This document shows positions 1 through 9,912 of a stretch of DNA of 42,291 nucleotides, piece by piece. Positions within the stretch are counted from its first letter, which is position 1, and each line of letters starts with the position of its first letter. The position numbers were made by a program, and so were the translations under genes. The notes beneath the pieces were generated by a model. It saw only the letters and a list, made by a program, of their open reading frames with translations. It was not told the origin of the DNA and searched no databases. Source of the DNA: Enterobacillus tribolii (GTDB lineage Bacteria; Pseudomonadota; Gammaproteobacteria; Enterobacterales; Enterobacteriaceae); assembly GCF_003363015.1 (NCBI RefSeq), contig NZ_QRAP01000016.1:1-42291 (forward strand), given 5' to 3'.

Positions 1-24
1 AGCCATGATCAAACTCTTCAATTA
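1..24 (-). rRNA. rrs: 16S rRNA gene, 5' end only (rrs)
   Basis: Read on the minus strand, the first bases match the universal 5' end of bacterial 16S rRNA (TTGAAGAGTTTGATCATGGC). The gene runs leftward out of the window, so only about 24 bases are present. The mature end is placed near base 23-24 by likeness to E. coli. The neighbouring boxA leader and tandem promoters confirm that this is the start of an rRNA operon, in the position of E. coli rrnD. Confidence 0.95.
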
Positions 25-105
25 AAGTTTGATGCTCAAAGAATCTTACTGTTAGTTCGTAATGAATTAACTGTTGTTCACTCTTCAAGACTTTTAATTT
101 GTTTA

Positions 106-175
106 ATGTCCAAGGGACATGGATACAATGTCTTGTGAGTGCCCACACAGATTGTCTGATAAATTGTTAAAGAGC
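106..175 (-). promoter_or_regulatory. rrn leader with boxA antitermination site
   Basis: On the minus strand bases 175-165 read GCTCTTTAACA, the boxA element bound by NusB-NusE during rRNA antitermination. It is followed by the conserved leader segment ending in TGTGTGGGCAC (about 151-139). A short perfect hairpin (ATGTCC-AAG-GGACAT, 106-120) lies further downstream. RpsJ, the NusE partner in this complex, is encoded at 24545-24856 in the same window. Confidence 0.85.
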
Positions 176-212
176 GTTGAGTCACCGGCTTCGCCGTAAC
201 TCGAGGTGGCGT

Positions 213-240
213 ATAATACGCTTTCCTCTTTCAGAGTCAA
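213..240 (-). promoter_or_regulatory. rrn P2 promoter
   Basis: Minus strand: -35 TTGACT (240-235), 16-bp spacer, -10 TATTAT (218-213), then a GC-rich discriminator (ACGCCACC). The layout and wording match the P2 promoters of enterobacterial rRNA operons. Confidence 0.85.
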
Positions 241-313
241 TCCCATTTTATGAGATTTTCTCGTCAGCATCGATTCGTTTGCTTTGTGATGATGTTCACA
301 TGTGCCGTTTCGA

Positions 314-395
314 TGGAGGCGCATTATTAAGGATCTTGTGCCGCCAGACAACTGCTTTTTGATCTTTTTATTTCGATCGCCTATTTTTCCGCCCT
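314..395 (-). promoter_or_regulatory. rrn P1 promoter with A/T-rich UP element
   Basis: Minus strand: -35 TTGTCT (351-346), 17-bp spacer, -10 AATAAT (328-323), then GCGCCTCC and a probable start at A314. The GCGCC discriminator is the hallmark of stringently controlled rRNA P1 promoters. Upstream, 352-395 is rich in A and T tracts as expected for an UP element, and Fis sites would lie just beyond. This control region fills most of the gap before yrdA, which is transcribed the other way. Confidence 0.85.
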
Positions 396-443
396 TGCGT
401 TTGGATCTTAAACGATCCGGCTGCGTTTCCCTCTGCACATTGA

Positions 444-471
444 TTGAATTTCCGCCGTCAGTGATTAGTAT
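444..471 (+). promoter_or_regulatory. possible yrdA promoter
   Basis: TTGAAT (444-449), a 16-bp spacer and TAGTAT (466-471) lie 36 bases before the yrdA ATG. The match to sigma-70 hexamers is moderate and nothing else supports it. Confidence 0.35.
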
Positions 472-506
472 GAAGGCCTGCATCTATCTTTAAACGAGTG
501 TTTTAT

Positions 507-1073
507 ATGTCTCAGTCGCTCCGGGCTTACCGCTCTTCCTTTCCGCAAGTCGCCTCATCCACATTCGTGGACCCTTCCAGCGTGGTTATTGGTGACGTAA
601 CGCTGGCCGATGATGTCAGTATCTGGCCGCTGGTTGCCATCCGTGGTGATGTTAACTTCATTGCGATCGGCGCCCGTACCAATATTCAGGACGGGACAGT
701 GATCCACGTTACGCATAAAACCACGGAGAACCCGGACGGTTTCCCCACCCTCATCGGCGAGGACGTGACCGTGGGCCACAAAGCCATGCTGCATGGTTGC
801 AGCATCGGCAACCGCGTTCTGGTCGGTATGAGCAGCGTCGTGCTTGACGGCGCAGTTGTTGAAGATGACGTGATTATCGGCGCCGGAAGCCTGGTATCAC
901 CCGGTAAACGTCTGGTCAGCGGCTATCTCTACTTTGGCAGCCCGGCCCGGCAGATCAGACCCCTGACACCCGAAGAGCGGGAGGGATTACTTTATTCAGC
1001 CAATAACTATGTGAAATGGAAGAATGATTATCTGGCGGATACGTCAAGCCAGATCCAACCTGACGCATCGTAG
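507..1073 (+). CDS. yrdA: gamma-carbonic-anhydrase-like hexapeptide protein YrdA
   Basis: The protein of 188 residues starts MSQSLRAYRS at ATG 507. An in-frame GTG at 498 would add three residues, but the ATG start aligns with E. coli YrdA. The whole protein is a left-handed beta-helix of hexapeptide repeats. His70, His91 and His96 have the spacing of the gamma-class carbonic anhydrase zinc triad. The family is a trimeric cytoplasmic metalloprotein; carbonic anhydrase activity is weak or unproven in enterobacteria, so the physiological role is open. The gene stands alone, divergent from the rRNA promoter. Its last 46 bases overlap the convergent yrdB. Confidence 0.93.
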   Translation: MSQSLRAYRSSFPQVASSTFVDPSSVVIGDVTLADDVSIWPLVAIRGDVNFIAIGARTNIQDGTVIHVTHKTTENPDGFPTLIGEDVTVGHKAMLHGCSIGNRVLVGMSSVVLDGAVVEDDVIIGAGSLVSPGKRLVSGYLYFGSPARQIRPLTPEEREGLLYSANNYVKWKNDYLADTSSQIQPDAS

Positions 1074-1288
1074 TCTTCGGCAAGGATCCGCTGCTCGGTC
1101 AGATCTTCAAGATCCCAGCGCATATCATCGAAGATCGTCAGCGGATCCGCGCCCTCTTTCAGGACGGTAAGATATCTCAGCGTCACGGCGCACTGTACCT
1201 GAAACCCGTTTACCAACGCCGGAAAACAAACGGCTTGCCGTTCTTCATCCCAGTGCCGGCGATCGGGAAACTGGATAGCCTGGTTCAT
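1028..1288 (-). CDS. yrdB: DUF1488 family protein YrdB
   Basis: This 86-residue protein begins [10 protein letters not shown], as in E. coli YrdB. The frame is open for a further 21 codons upstream, but the ATG at 1288 overlaps the aroE stop as ATGA, a typical coupling signal, and fixes the start. It belongs to DUF1488, small cytoplasmic proteins of unknown function found next to aroE. It is the last gene of the leftward dprA operon. Its 3' end runs 46 bases into the end of yrdA on the other strand. No motif allows a functional call. Confidence 0.9.
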   Translation of the reverse strand: MNQAIQFPDRRHWDEERQAVCFPALVNGFQVQCAVTLRYLTVLKEGADPLTIFDDMRWDLEDLTEQRILAEDYDASGWIWLDVSAR

Positions 1289-2103
1289 AACGCCGCTTCT
1301 TCGCGTAATACAGCCAATACCGGAGCTATCTCCGGCATTACACCATGCCACAGCGCAAAAGCGTGAGCCGCCTGCCCCACCAGCATACCAAAGCCATCAG
1401 CCAACTGACCGGCCTGCCGCTGCAATGCCCAGTCAAGAAACGGCGTCAGCCCTTGCTGATAAAACATGTCATAGCAGGCGACGCTGCCGTTCACCACCGA
1501 ATCCGGAAGGGCCGGGATCTCCCCTTGTAACCCGGAAGCCGTGGCGTTGATCACTAAATCGAATTGAGCGTCAGATAATTGTTCGAACGTCAGCGCCCGG
1601 ATATCCCCGGCATGCTGAAACACGTCAACCAATTGCCTGGCACGCTCCGGCGTGCGATTGACGATCGTTACCGGGCAATCAAGCGACAACAGAGGATGGA
1701 TAGCTCCCCGCGCCGCGCCGCCGGCGCCCACCAGCAGCACCCGTTTACCGGGTGTTATCATGCCCAGGCGCTCTAAATCACTCAGTAAACCAACGCCGTC
1801 GGTGTTATCACCCAACAACCGGCCATCATCCAGCCATTTCAGCGTATTCACGGCACCCGCAAGTCCGGCGCGTTCCGTCAACTCGTCCGCCATCTGGTAA
1901 GCACGCTCTTTAAACGGCGTCGTCACATTGGCCCCGGCGCCTCCCGCGCTGAAAAACTCAGTCACTGCCTGCTCAAAAGCATCATGCGGCGCCAACATTG
2001 TCCGGTAGGTCAGCGCCAGACCGGTTTGTTCGGAAAATAATGCATGGATCCGGGGAGACTTGCTGTGTTTTATCGGATTACCAAAAACGACGAATTGCTT
2101 CAT
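1285..2103 (-). CDS. aroE: shikimate dehydrogenase
   Basis: NADP-dependent reduction of 3-dehydroshikimate to shikimate, fourth step of the shikimate pathway to aromatic amino acids. At 272 residues it has the normal AroE length. Visible features: shikimate-binding Ser14 and Ser16 (HSKSP), catalytic Lys65 (TTPFKE), Asn86 and Asp102 (NTDGVG), the nucleotide loop GAGGAA at 126-131, and NRTPER at 149-154, which confers NADP preference. It lies between tsaC and yrdB; its TGA overlaps the yrdB ATG by four bases and tsaC ends 14 bases upstream. Confidence 0.98.
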   Translation of the reverse strand: MKQFVVFGNPIKHSKSPRIHALFSEQTGLALTYRTMLAPHDAFEQAVTEFFSAGGAGANVTTPFKERAYQMADELTERAGLAGAVNTLKWLDDGRLLGDNTDGVGLLSDLERLGMITPGKRVLLVGAGGAARGAIHPLLSLDCPVTIVNRTPERARQLVDVFQHAGDIRALTFEQLSDAQFDLVINATASGLQGEIPALPDSVVNGSVACYDMFYQQGLTPFLDWALQRQAGQLADGFGMLVGQAAHAFALWHGVMPEIAPVLAVLREEAAL

Positions 2104-2117
2104 ATCCCTGCCTGACC

Positions 2118-2687
2118 TTACCCTTGTCTGAAAAGTTGCCCCGTGGCGGCATCCCGGATTTCCGATGGATTCAGCCTTCCTCCGACCTCACCTTCTGCAA
2201 CCGGGAATCCGGCGCCGAACTGCGCCTTTACCTCACTGACGCTGCGGCACGGCGGCAAGCCGCTGAGATTCGCACTGGTAGAAACCACGGGTTTACCGTA
2301 CTCAAGGCACAAACGACGCACCAGAGGATGATCGCTGACGCGCACCGCCAGCGTTGAAAATTTGCCGGTCAGCCACTTCGGCGTACTGCTTCTGGCAGGA
2401 AATACCCAGGTAACCGGGCCGGGCCAGCAGGCAAAGACTTCCGCCTTACGGGCTTGCGATAACGTGGAATCATCAACGTAGGGTTTTAACTGTTCGAAAT
2501 CAGCGGCGATCAGGATCAGACCTTTTTCCCAGGAACGCTGCTTGAGCTGCAATAATGATTGCACCGCGTTTTCGCTGTCGGGATCGCAGCCTAAACCGAA
2601 TACGGCCTCAGTGGGATACGCAATAACCCGCCCGTCGCGCAGCGCTGTAATCGCCTGCGCCAATGAAGAATTGTTCTGTATGGACAT
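2118..2687 (-). CDS. tsaC: L-threonylcarbamoyladenylate synthase TsaC (YrdC/RimN)
   Basis: TsaC makes threonylcarbamoyl-AMP from threonine, bicarbonate and ATP, the first step of the essential t6A37 modification of ANN-decoding tRNAs. The 189-residue length is that of the short TsaC form without a Sua5 domain. The YrdC signature is seen as [10 protein letters not shown] near residues 24-33, the basic KQRSWEKGL segment follows, and [10 protein letters not shown] lies near residues 133-142. It sits between yrdD and aroE in the leftward operon and starts 17 bases after the yrdD stop. Confidence 0.96.
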   Translation of the reverse strand: MSIQNNSSLAQAITALRDGRVIAYPTEAVFGLGCDPDSENAVQSLLQLKQRSWEKGLILIAADFEQLKPYVDDSTLSQARKAEVFACWPGPVTWVFPARSSTPKWLTGKFSTLAVRVSDHPLVRRLCLEYGKPVVSTSANLSGLPPCRSVSEVKAQFGAGFPVAEGEVGGRLNPSEIRDAATGQLFRQG

Positions 2688-2704
2688 AGTGACTCAATAA
2701 CGGT

Positions 2705-3253
2705 TTATTCGGATTCTGCAACCGGCTTGCCGCACAACTTGCTGGCGCAGAATAGTTTCATACCCTGAGCTGTCCGTTTCTCAACTAAAAGAGGATATTG
2801 GCAGATAACGCACGTACCGGCGACCGGTTTAAGGTTAATGGTAAACTGGCACTCGGGATAGCGATCGCAGGCATGAAACGTTTTCCCATAGCGCGACTTA
2901 CGCTGTAACAGCTTTCCCTGTTGGCACTGCGGGCAGGTTATTGCCGTTTCATCCGGTTTATCGATCAGCTCCGTGTGGGTGCACGCCGGGTATTCACTGC
3001 ATCCGATAAACATGCCATAGCGCCCCTGACGCAGTACCAGCGTCGCGCCGCATTCCGGACAAAGCTGCCTGTCCAGCACTTTGACGATATGGCCATCAGA
3101 CTGCGCCCGCAACGGGCGGATATACTGACACTCAGGGTAACGGCTGCAGCCGAGAAACGGGCCGTGGCGACCACTCCGGATCACCAGTTCGGCCCCGCAT
3201 TCCGGGCATGTTTCGGTGTTTTTTGTCGCAAATAACGTGCTGCTGTTGCTCAT
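2705..3253 (-). CDS. yrdD: topoisomerase-type zinc-finger protein YrdD
   Basis: This 182-residue protein is built from four Cys4 zinc ribbons of the kind found at the C-terminus of DNA topoisomerase I (for example CPECGAELV, CPECGATLV, CPQCQQGKL, CVICQYPLL). There is no topoisomerase catalytic domain. The function is unknown; nucleic-acid binding is the family inference. The chosen start, MSNSSTLFAT, aligns with E. coli YrdD. An upstream ATG at 3280 would add nine residues and overlaps the smg stop as TAATG, so a coupled longer form is possible. Confidence 0.88.
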   Translation of the reverse strand: MSNSSTLFATKNTETCPECGAELVIRSGRHGPFLGCSRYPECQYIRPLRAQSDGHIVKVLDRQLCPECGATLVLRQGRYGMFIGCSEYPACTHTELIDKPDETAITCPQCQQGKLLQRKSRYGKTFHACDRYPECQFTINLKPVAGTCVICQYPLLVEKRTAQGMKLFCASKLCGKPVAESE

Positions 3254-3279
3254 ACCGGCTTCTTTTATCCTTCCCGCCA

Positions 3280-3753
3280 TTAATGCAGGTAGCCTTCGTT
3301 AACCTCAAACAAAAGTTCTTCCATCTGCTCGTAGGCATTCTCATGCCCCGGAATATTGAACAACACCATCAGCACCACCCACTTTAGATCATCCAGATCA
3401 AATTCCGGCGTATCCAGCGCCATCACCCGCTCGATAGCCATCTCGCGGACTTCAGGCGTCAGCAACTGAATTTGTTCCAGAAACAGCAGGAATCCACGGC
3501 ATTCGCTGTCCAGGCGTACGCATTCATCTTCCGTGTAAACCCGCAATGCCTGAGGATCCGCCCCCGTCAAATAAGACGGGACGTCGACATCCTGCAACAT
3601 CGCCAGTTTTTCTAGCCAATTAAGGGCATTAAAAATGTCTGCTCGATCAAATCCTGCGCGGGTCAGATCATCCGTTAGCTTATCCTGATCGACACGCATC
3701 CCCGATTCTGTATGAATATAGGTTTCAAACAGGTACATTAGAACGTCGAACAT
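3280..3753 (-). CDS. smg: Smg protein, DUF494 family
   Basis: The 157-residue protein starts [14 protein letters not shown], identical in position to E. coli Smg. The ATG at 3753 is preceded by a strong AGGAGGG site eight bases upstream, so it is preferred to the longer open frame that begins at 3798. Smg is a small acidic, helical cytoplasmic protein of unknown function, always found beside dprA. Its start lies 29 bases inside the end of dprA, which suggests coupled translation. Confidence 0.93.
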   Translation of the reverse strand: MFDVLMYLFETYIHTESGMRVDQDKLTDDLTRAGFDRADIFNALNWLEKLAMLQDVDVPSYLTGADPQALRVYTEDECVRLDSECRGFLLFLEQIQLLTPEVREMAIERVMALDTPEFDLDDLKWVVLMVLFNIPGHENAYEQMEELLFEVNEGYLH

Positions 3754-4846
3754 GGCCTGCCCTCCTGACTCGGACATAACCACCGGAAACCACCTCAATC
3801 AAACCGTTTAATTCCAGATCCAGCAAGGCAACCGCCACTTCAGGAATCGATTGACCAACGCGTTCGGCGACGATGTCTATTGATACGACTTCATCTCCTA
3901 CGTTAGCCAACACATGGGCAAATGGCAATCGCGTAACCTCTTCGTGTGCGGAAATAATTTCTTCTTTTTGCGGGTCGGCAACGGGAAGCCAGCATAATGA
4001 ACCTGAGAGTTGCTCTATCACGTCCGCAGGCGTCGACACAAGGTAAGCGCCTTGCTGAATCAGCCAGTGTGTTCCCTCGCTTTCAGGACGATCCAAACCA
4101 CCGGGAAGCGCAAAAACTTCACGTCCCTGTTCCAGGGCATAACGCGCCGTAATCAGCGATCCGCTTTTGCGCGTGGCTTCCACAACCAGGACACCCCGGC
4201 TCAGTCCGCTGATAATCCGGTTACGGCGGGGAAAATATTCCGGCCTGGCACGCTCGTAAGGCAGAAATTCGGAAACCAATGCGCCGCCCTGTTCGACGAT
4301 GCGTTCAGCAAGCGGCCGGTGACTGGCAGGATGCAAACACGCAATGCCGCTGCCGAGCACTCCGATCGTCACGCCGCCGGCACTGAGACAGCCCCGGTGG
4401 CAAACGCCGTCAATCCCCAGCGCCAGGCCGCTGGTAATAACCAAACCTGCGGCGGAAAGCTCGGAGGCAAAATAAGCAGCCCATTGTTCGCCATATGCGC
4501 TGTATTTGCGGCTTCCGACCATCGCCAACTGCGTTTCAGACAAACAGTCCGGATTACCGCGCACAAACAACGCTGCCGGCGCTGAATTAATCTCATTAAG
4601 CAAAAAAGGATAGCCCGGTGAATCATACGGCAAGAGATGATTACCCGGCCGGGAAAGCCACGCCAGACTACGTGCCAACGTGTCGGCATCAACGGTGCGG
4701 AAGCTGGCGGCCTGTTCAGGCGTCATCGCGGCCTCAATCGTTGCGCCATCAACCCCGGACATCAGTTGCTGAGCAACGATAGCGCGATTTTTCCGCGTCA
4801 GCCCCTTCACCATTAATGCGCACAACCAGGCTTCCTGCCACTCCAT
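3725..4846 (-). CDS. dprA: DNA processing protein DprA (Smf)
   Basis: DprA binds incoming single-stranded DNA and loads RecA during natural transformation; in most enterobacteria its use is unclear because transformation is rarely seen. The 373-residue protein shows the family order: an N-terminal SAM-like helical part, the Rossmann-like core ([12 protein letters not shown], then [12 protein letters not shown], then [15 protein letters not shown] and [12 protein letters not shown]), and a C-terminal winged-helix part (about 300-365). It is the first gene of the dprA-smg-yrdD-tsaC-aroE-yrdB operon and is divergent from def. Confidence 0.96.
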   Translation of the reverse strand: MEWQEAWLCALMVKGLTRKNRAIVAQQLMSGVDGATIEAAMTPEQAASFRTVDADTLARSLAWLSRPGNHLLPYDSPGYPFLLNEINSAPAALFVRGNPDCLSETQLAMVGSRKYSAYGEQWAAYFASELSAAGLVITSGLALGIDGVCHRGCLSAGGVTIGVLGSGIACLHPASHRPLAERIVEQGGALVSEFLPYERARPEYFPRRNRIISGLSRGVLVVEATRKSGSLITARYALEQGREVFALPGGLDRPESEGTHWLIQQGAYLVSTPADVIEQLSGSLCWLPVADPQKEEIISAHEEVTRLPFAHVLANVGDEVVSIDIVAERVGQSIPEVAVALLDLELNGLIEVVSGGYVRVRRAGHVRRSNVPV

Positions 4847-4875
4847 AAAACACGGTATCCCCCGGCCTGCGCCGA

Positions 4876-4927
4876 TTTGTTCGATAGGTAGACAATACTG
4901 TCAATCAGCCCAGGAACTGTCTAGAAT
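4876..4927. promoter_or_regulatory. divergent promoter region between dprA and def
   Basis: The 128-bp gap must hold both promoters. On the plus strand TGTCAA (4899-4904), 17 bases and TAGAAT (4922-4927) could serve def. On the minus strand the same -35 position reads TTGACA (4904-4899), a perfect hexamer, but its partner -10 about 17 bases on is poor (AACAAA). The two would overlap back to back. Confidence 0.35.
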
Positions 4928-4974
4928 AGAGAGTGAAAATCATTTATTAACCCGGAACGCGATCGAAAACATTT

Positions 4975-5502
4975 ATGGCTGTATTGCAGGTATTACATTT
5001 TCCCGATGAGCGCTTGCGCACCAAAGCGCAACCCGTTGCAGAAGTTACCCCCGAAATTCAGCAAATCGTCGATGACATGTTTGACACGATGTACGCTGAG
5101 GAAGGGATCGGTCTGGCCGCCACGCAGGTGGATGTCCATCAACGCATTATCGTTATCGACGTCTCTGAAACCCGCGATCAGCGTCTGGTGCTGATTAATC
5201 CGGAATTGCTGGAAAGCGACGGTGAAACCGGCATTGAAGAAGGCTGTTTGTCCGTTCCTGAACACCGGGCGCTGGTTCCCCGTGCGGAAAGAGTGAAAGT
5301 TCGCGCCCTTGACCGTGAAGGCAAAACCTTCGAACTGGAAGCGGATGACCTGCTGGCGATTTGTATTCAGCATGAGATGGACCATCTCATTGGAAAACTG
5401 TTTGTCGACTACCTGTCACCGCTGAAACGTCAGCGCATCCGCCAGAAGCTGGAAAAGCTCTATAAGCAGCAGGAAAGAGATTCACGGCAGCCAGCCCGCT
5501 GA
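4975..5502 (+). CDS. def: peptide deformylase
   Basis: Def removes the formyl group from the N-terminal Met of nascent proteins at the ribosome exit. All three metal-site motifs are present: GIGLAATQV near residue 45, EEGCLS with ligand Cys91, and HEMDH with His133, Glu134 and His137. The length of 175 residues is a few more than E. coli Def because of a basic tail. Fmt, which adds the same formyl group to initiator tRNA, follows 15 bases later, the standard pairing. Confidence 0.98.
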   Translation: MAVLQVLHFPDERLRTKAQPVAEVTPEIQQIVDDMFDTMYAEEGIGLAATQVDVHQRIIVIDVSETRDQRLVLINPELLESDGETGIEEGCLSVPEHRALVPRAERVKVRALDREGKTFELEADDLLAICIQHEMDHLIGKLFVDYLSPLKRQRIRQKLEKLYKQQERDSRQPAR

Positions 5503-5517
5503 TTAAAGGAATTCACA

Positions 5518-6465
5518 GTGTCCAAACCGCTACGCATTATTTTTGCCGGAACCCCCGACTTCGCCGCGCGTCATCTTGACGCGCTTCTTTCATCTGAACA
5601 TCAGGTCATTGGCGTATTTACCCAGCCGGACCGCCCTGCCGGCAGGGGAAACAAGCTCACGCCCAGCCCGGTAAAGGTCTTGGCGGAACAACACGGCCTG
5701 CCGGTATTTCAGCCGGCATCGCTGCGCCCGGAAGAGAATCAGGCGTTGGTGGCCGCGCTGGAAGCGGACGTTATGGTCGTGGTGGCCTACGGCCTGATCC
5801 TGCCCAAAACGGTGCTCAGCATGCCCCGCCTGGGCTGCATTAACGTGCACGGCTCACTGTTGCCCCGCTGGCGCGGCGCAGCGCCGATTCAGCGCGCCCT
5901 GTGGGCCGGCGATCGGGAAACCGGCGTGACTATCATGCAGATGGACGTGGGGCTGGACACCGGCGACATGCTACATAAAGTATCCTGCGACATTACCGCG
6001 GAAGACACCAGCGCCACGCTCTACGATAAACTGGCCGAACTGGGGCCTCAGGGGCTGCTCGCAACCCTGACTCAGCTTGCCGATGGTACGGCGGCACCGG
6101 AAACCCAGGACGAAGCGCAGGTAACTTACGCAGAAAAGCTGAGTAAAGAAGAAGCCCGCCTGGACTGGACGCTTTCGGCCTCACAATTGGAACGCTGTAT
6201 TCGCGCGTTCAACCCCTGGCCCGTGAGTTATTTTGTTATCGACGAACAGCCGGTAAAAGTGTGGCAGGCTCAGGTCCTCGCAGATAACGGAGGAAAACAG
6301 CCGGGCACTCTGCTTAGCGCAGACAAACATGGTATCGCCGTCGCAACAGGAGAAGGCGCACTGTTGATGACCCGGCTGCAACCCGCAGGCAAAAAAAGCA
6401 TGCTGGCGCAGGACTTGCTGAACTCCCGCCGCGAATGGTTTACGCCGGGTAATCTGCTGGACTAA
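5518..6465 (+). CDS. fmt: methionyl-tRNA formyltransferase
   Basis: Fmt transfers a formyl group from 10-formyl-THF to Met-tRNAfMet. The start is GTG, set by AAAGGA ten bases upstream and by alignment ([15 protein letters not shown]). The N-terminal formyltransferase domain carries Asn109, His111 ([15 protein letters not shown]) and Asp147 (GLDTGD). The insertion loop PAGRG typical of Fmt is near residues 40-44. The C-terminal OB-like tRNA-binding domain occupies about 205-315. At 315 residues it is full length. Confidence 0.98.
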   Translation: MSKPLRIIFAGTPDFAARHLDALLSSEHQVIGVFTQPDRPAGRGNKLTPSPVKVLAEQHGLPVFQPASLRPEENQALVAALEADVMVVVAYGLILPKTVLSMPRLGCINVHGSLLPRWRGAAPIQRALWAGDRETGVTIMQMDVGLDTGDMLHKVSCDITAEDTSATLYDKLAELGPQGLLATLTQLADGTAAPETQDEAQVTYAEKLSKEEARLDWTLSASQLERCIRAFNPWPVSYFVIDEQPVKVWQAQVLADNGGKQPGTLLSADKHGIAVATGEGALLMTRLQPAGKKSMLAQDLLNSRREWFTPGNLLD

Positions 6466-6472
6466 ACGCTCC

Positions 6473-6501
6473 GCGGTGCGTCCCGGTATGGTGCGCACCG
6501 C
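6473..6501 (+). terminator. weak hairpin after fmt
   Basis: GCGGTGCG (6473-6480) pairs perfectly with CGCACCGC (6494-6501) around a 13-base loop, starting eight bases after the fmt stop. The following TTCTCTC is not a clear U tract, so this may be an attenuator or a 3'-end stabiliser rather than a full terminator. It lies in the 111-bp fmt-rsmB gap. Confidence 0.35.
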
Positions 6502-6576
6502 TTCTCTCAACCTCCCGGTTCGCGGTACACTCCCCCTCATATTATTTTTGTCTGACGCAATCAGCATCCATACGCC

Positions 6577-7869
6577 ATGAAAAACGCTCCCTATAACGTT
6601 CGGGCGATCGCCGCCAAAGCCATTTACCAAGTTCTGGATCAGGGGCAGTCCCTGAGCAACGTACTTCCTGAACTTAATCGTTCACTCAGCGATAAAGATA
6701 AGCCCTTGCTCCAGGAGTTAAGTTTCGGGGTGCTGAGAACGCTTCCTTTGCTGGAATGGTGCATTCAGCAACTGATGGCAAAAGTGATGACGGGCAAGCA
6801 GCGTCCTCTGCATTACCTGCTGATGGTGGGCATCTATCAACTGGTCTATACCCGAATCCCTCCCCATGCCGCTCTGGCGGAAACTGTCAACGGCGCGGTT
6901 GCCCTGAAAAAGCCACAGCTGAAGGGATTGATTAACGGCGTGCTGCGTCAGTTTCAGCGGCAGCAGGACGATCTGCTGCAACGGGTGCAGAATGTCCGCA
7001 ACCATCTGTTGCACCCGGAGTGGTTGCTCAAGCGTCTGCAACATGCTTATCCCGAACAATGGCGGGAAATCATCGAGGCCAATAACCAAAAACCACCGAT
7101 GTGGCTGCGCGTTAACCGTAATCACCACAGCCGGGCCGATTACCTTTCGCTTTTAGCAGAAGCGGGCATCACGGCGTTTCCCCACGAAACTTACCCGGAT
7201 GCCATCCGGCTGGAAACGCCGCTCGGCGTACAGCAACTTCCCGGCTTTGATCAGGGTTGGGTTACGGTCCAGGACGCCAGCGCCCAGCACTGCGTCGACC
7301 TCCTGGCACCTGAAGATCATGACGTAATCCTTGACCTCTGCTGCGCGCCGGGCGGAAAAACGACGCATATCCTGGAAGCTGCGCCCAAAGCACAGGTGCT
7401 GGCCGTGGATATCGACGAAGGAAGGCTTGCCCGCGTGCGGGAAAACCTGCATCGTCTTTCGCAACAGGCTGAAGTACGTTGCGGCGATGGGCGTGATCCG
7501 CACGCCTGGGCCGGAGAGCGTCAGTTTGATCGCATTCTGCTGGATGCGCCTTGTTCGGCTACCGGCGTTATCCGCCGTCATCCTGATATCAAATGGCTGC
7601 GGCGCGATGCCGATATCGCTGAGCTTGCCGCCTTACAGCGGGAGATTCTGCAGGCCGTTTGGCCCCGGCTGAAGTCGGGTGGAACGATGGTCTACGCTAC
7701 CTGTTCCGTTCTGCCGGAGGAAAATGCGCTGCAAATTGCGCAGTTTCTTGCATCCACGCCGGATGCCAAACTGGAAGACACGGGCACGCCGGCGCATCCG
7801 GGGCTGCAAAATTTACCCGCTCCCCAGCAGGGAGACGGCTTCTTTTACGCTAAGCTGATTAAGGTCTGA
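6577..7869 (+). CDS. rsmB: 16S rRNA m5C967 methyltransferase RsmB
   Basis: RsmB methylates C967 of 16S rRNA with SAM. The N-terminal NusB-like RNA-binding domain covers about residues 1-140. The C-terminal methyltransferase has the SAM loop [10 protein letters not shown] (253-262), the release cysteine Cys326 in DAPCSATG and the nucleophile Cys376 in [10 protein letters not shown]. It has 430 residues, one more than E. coli. The ATG at 6577 matches homologues, though no clear ribosome binding site precedes it. It follows def-fmt in the same direction. Confidence 0.97.
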   Translation: MKNAPYNVRAIAAKAIYQVLDQGQSLSNVLPELNRSLSDKDKPLLQELSFGVLRTLPLLEWCIQQLMAKVMTGKQRPLHYLLMVGIYQLVYTRIPPHAALAETVNGAVALKKPQLKGLINGVLRQFQRQQDDLLQRVQNVRNHLLHPEWLLKRLQHAYPEQWREIIEANNQKPPMWLRVNRNHHSRADYLSLLAEAGITAFPHETYPDAIRLETPLGVQQLPGFDQGWVTVQDASAQHCVDLLAPEDHDVILDLCCAPGGKTTHILEAAPKAQVLAVDIDEGRLARVRENLHRLSQQAEVRCGDGRDPHAWAGERQFDRILLDAPCSATGVIRRHPDIKWLRRDADIAELAALQREILQAVWPRLKSGGTMVYATCSVLPEENALQIAQFLASTPDAKLEDTGTPAHPGLQNLPAPQQGDGFFYAKLIKV

Positions 7870-7910
7870 ACGATGCGTCCGAAAGGCGCGGGCAACAGCC
7901 AGGAAACATT

Positions 7911-9287
7911 ATGAAAATCATCATCCTCGGAGCCGGCCAGGTCGGCGGCACGTTAGCGGAAAATTTAGTCGGCGAAAATAACGACATCACCCTTGTCGAT
8001 ACCAACGGCGCACGTTTACGCCAGCTACAGGATCAATTCGACCTGAGGGTCGTACAGGGCCACGGCTCACATCCAAGAGTATTGCGCGATGCAGGCGCGG
8101 ATGACGCGGACATGTTGGTTGCCGTCACCAGCTCCGACGAAACGAACATGGTCGCCTGTCAGGTTGCCTATACGCTGTTCAATACGCCCAACCGCATCGC
8201 CCGTATCCGCGCTACCGATTATCTGCGCGAAGAAGACCGGCTGTTTAACGCGGAAGCCGTGCCTATTGACCACCTGATTTCGCCGGAAAAACTGGTCACC
8301 GACTATGTTTACCGCCTGATTGAATATCCCGGAGCCTTGCAGGTAGTGAACTTTGCCGAAGGGAAAGTCAGCCTGGCCGCAGTGAAAGCTTACTATGGCG
8401 GCCCGCTGGTCGGTAATGCGCTCTCTTCCCTGAAAGAGCACATGCCGCATATCGACACCCGGGTAGCCGCTATTTTCCGGCAGGACCGGCCGATCCGCCC
8501 CCAGGGCTCTACCGTTATCGAAGCCGGCGATGAAGTCTTTTTCGTTGCCGCTTCACAGCATATCCGGGCAGTGATGAGCGAGCTGCAGAGGCTGGAAAAG
8601 CCCTATAAACGCATCATGATTGTTGGAGGCGGCAACGTAGGCGCCGGACTGGCGCAGAGGCTGGAAAAGGATTACAGCGTCAAATTGATTGAACGTAACC
8701 AACAGCGGGCAGCAGAGCTGGCGGAAAAGCTGCACAACACGATCGTCTTCTACGGCGATGCATCCGATCAAGAGCTGCTTACGGAGGAGCACATTGAGCA
8801 GGTCGATGTGTTTATCGCGCTAACCAACGACGATGAAGCCAACATTATGTCCGCCATGCTGGCCAAGCGGCTCGGCGCCAAAAAAGCGATGGTGCTGATT
8901 CAGCGCAGCGCCTATGTCGACTTGGTTCAGGGCGGCGTGATTGATATCGCTATTTCGCCACAGCAGGCCACGATTTCCGCCTTGCTGGGGCACGTGCGTA
9001 AAGCGGATATCGTCAGCGTCTCTTCATTACGCCGCGGCGTTGCGGAAGCAATAGAAGCTATTGCTCATGGTGACGAGAGCACGTCAAAAGTTGTGGGTCG
9101 CAAAGTGGAGGAGATCAAACTGCCTCCCGGCACGACTATCGGTGCGATCGTTCGCGGAGACGAGGTCATTATTGCTAATGGCGAATCCGGTATTGAACAA
9201 GGCGATCATGTCATCATGTTTTTAACAGACAAGAAATTTATTACTGACGTTGAACGCCTGTTCCAGCCCAGTCCTTTCTTCCTGTAA
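7911..9287 (+). CDS. trkA: Trk potassium uptake system regulatory subunit TrkA
   Basis: TrkA is the cytoplasmic NAD(H)-binding gate-control subunit of the TrkH/TrkG K+ channels. It contains two tandem RCK units, each an N-subdomain Rossmann fold (GAGQVG at 7-12 and VGGGNVGAG near 238-246) followed by an RCK-C domain (about 140-225 and 370-455). The 458-residue length equals that of E. coli. AGGAAA precedes the ATG. The membrane partner TrkH is not in the window, as usual. It lies 41 bases after rsmB. Confidence 0.98.
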   Translation: MKIIILGAGQVGGTLAENLVGENNDITLVDTNGARLRQLQDQFDLRVVQGHGSHPRVLRDAGADDADMLVAVTSSDETNMVACQVAYTLFNTPNRIARIRATDYLREEDRLFNAEAVPIDHLISPEKLVTDYVYRLIEYPGALQVVNFAEGKVSLAAVKAYYGGPLVGNALSSLKEHMPHIDTRVAAIFRQDRPIRPQGSTVIEAGDEVFFVAASQHIRAVMSELQRLEKPYKRIMIVGGGNVGAGLAQRLEKDYSVKLIERNQQRAAELAEKLHNTIVFYGDASDQELLTEEHIEQVDVFIALTNDDEANIMSAMLAKRLGAKKAMVLIQRSAYVDLVQGGVIDIAISPQQATISALLGHVRKADIVSVSSLRRGVAEAIEAIAHGDESTSKVVGRKVEEIKLPPGTTIGAIVRGDEVIIANGESGIEQGDHVIMFLTDKKFITDVERLFQPSPFFL

Positions 9288-9300
9288 GCCATCACATTTA

Positions 9301-9333
9301 CGTCATAATGTCCTTCAACAGGGCATTATGACG
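9301..9333 (+). terminator. hairpin after trkA
   Basis: A 13-bp stem (CGTCATAATGTCC with GGGCATTATGACG, one G-U pair) and a 7-base loop start 13 bases after the trkA stop. The run after it (ATAACCCTTATTTT) is only a loose U tract. It probably ends or stabilises the trkA transcript; as near-perfect dyad DNA it could also be a protein site. Confidence 0.5.
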
Positions 9334-9458
9334 ATAACCCTTATTTTCATACGTCAATTTCCTTGCCTGCAAAATGGCTCTTTAACGGCATCTGCTTTTG
9401 GCAAATAATATAAGCTTTGGTTAAACTTGTTATATTACTTTTTCAAGGAGAGTGGACA

Positions 9459-9863
9459 ATGAGCTTTTTAAAAGAATTTCGTGAGTTTGCCATGCGTGGC
9501 AACGTCGTCGATCTGGCAGTGGGTGTTATTATCGGCGCCGCGTTCGGAAAGATTGTTTCCTCATTGGTTGCCGATATTATTATGCCCCCTCTGGGACTGC
9601 TGATTGGTGGGGTGGACTTCAAACAGTTCCACTGGATTTTGCGCGCAGCGCAAGGCGAAGTGCCCGCAGTAGTGATGAACTACGGTCAGTTTATTCAGAA
9701 TATTTTTGATTTTATCATCGTCGCCTTTGCTATTTTCCTCGCCATCAAGTTGATGAACAAGCTGCGTCGTAATCAAGAAGAAAAACCCGCAGCACCGCCG
9801 GAGCCGACGGCCGAAGAAAAACTGTTGACGGAAATTCGTGATTTGCTGAAAGAGAAGAAATAG
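9459..9863 (+). CDS. mscL: large-conductance mechanosensitive channel MscL
   Basis: MscL opens under membrane tension to release solutes on hypo-osmotic shock. The 134-residue protein starts [20 protein letters not shown]. The ATG at 9459 has AAGGAG eight bases upstream, so the 14 extra codons in the open frame are not used. Two membrane helices are visible: TM1 about 15-45, with the glycine-rich pore face [17 protein letters not shown], and TM2 about 72-98 ([15 protein letters not shown]). The charged C-terminal helix ends [14 protein letters not shown]. It is monocistronic, between the trkA hairpin and a two-way terminator shared with arfA. Confidence 0.97.
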   Translation: MSFLKEFREFAMRGNVVDLAVGVIIGAAFGKIVSSLVADIIMPPLGLLIGGVDFKQFHWILRAAQGEVPAVVMNYGQFIQNIFDFIIVAFAIFLAIKLMNKLRRNQEEKPAAPPEPTAEEKLLTEIRDLLKEKK

Positions 9864-9883
9864 AAAACTCTGAATGCCTACAT

Positions 9884-9912
9884 TAAAAAAAGCCGCTGCA
9901 GCGGCTTTTTTT
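9884..9912. terminator. bidirectional terminator between mscL and arfA
   Basis: AGCCGC-TGCA-GCGGCT (9891-9906) is flanked by seven A on the left and seven T on the right, a symmetrical intrinsic terminator for both strands. On the minus strand the A run begins in the arfA TAA stop codon itself, so arfA transcripts end immediately after the stop. Confidence 0.92.

Noticed and set aside
103-483. Minus-strand open frame of 126 codons across the rRNA promoter region
   Set aside because: It runs through the P1 and P2 promoters and boxA leader, which explain the sequence; the translation resembles no protein family.
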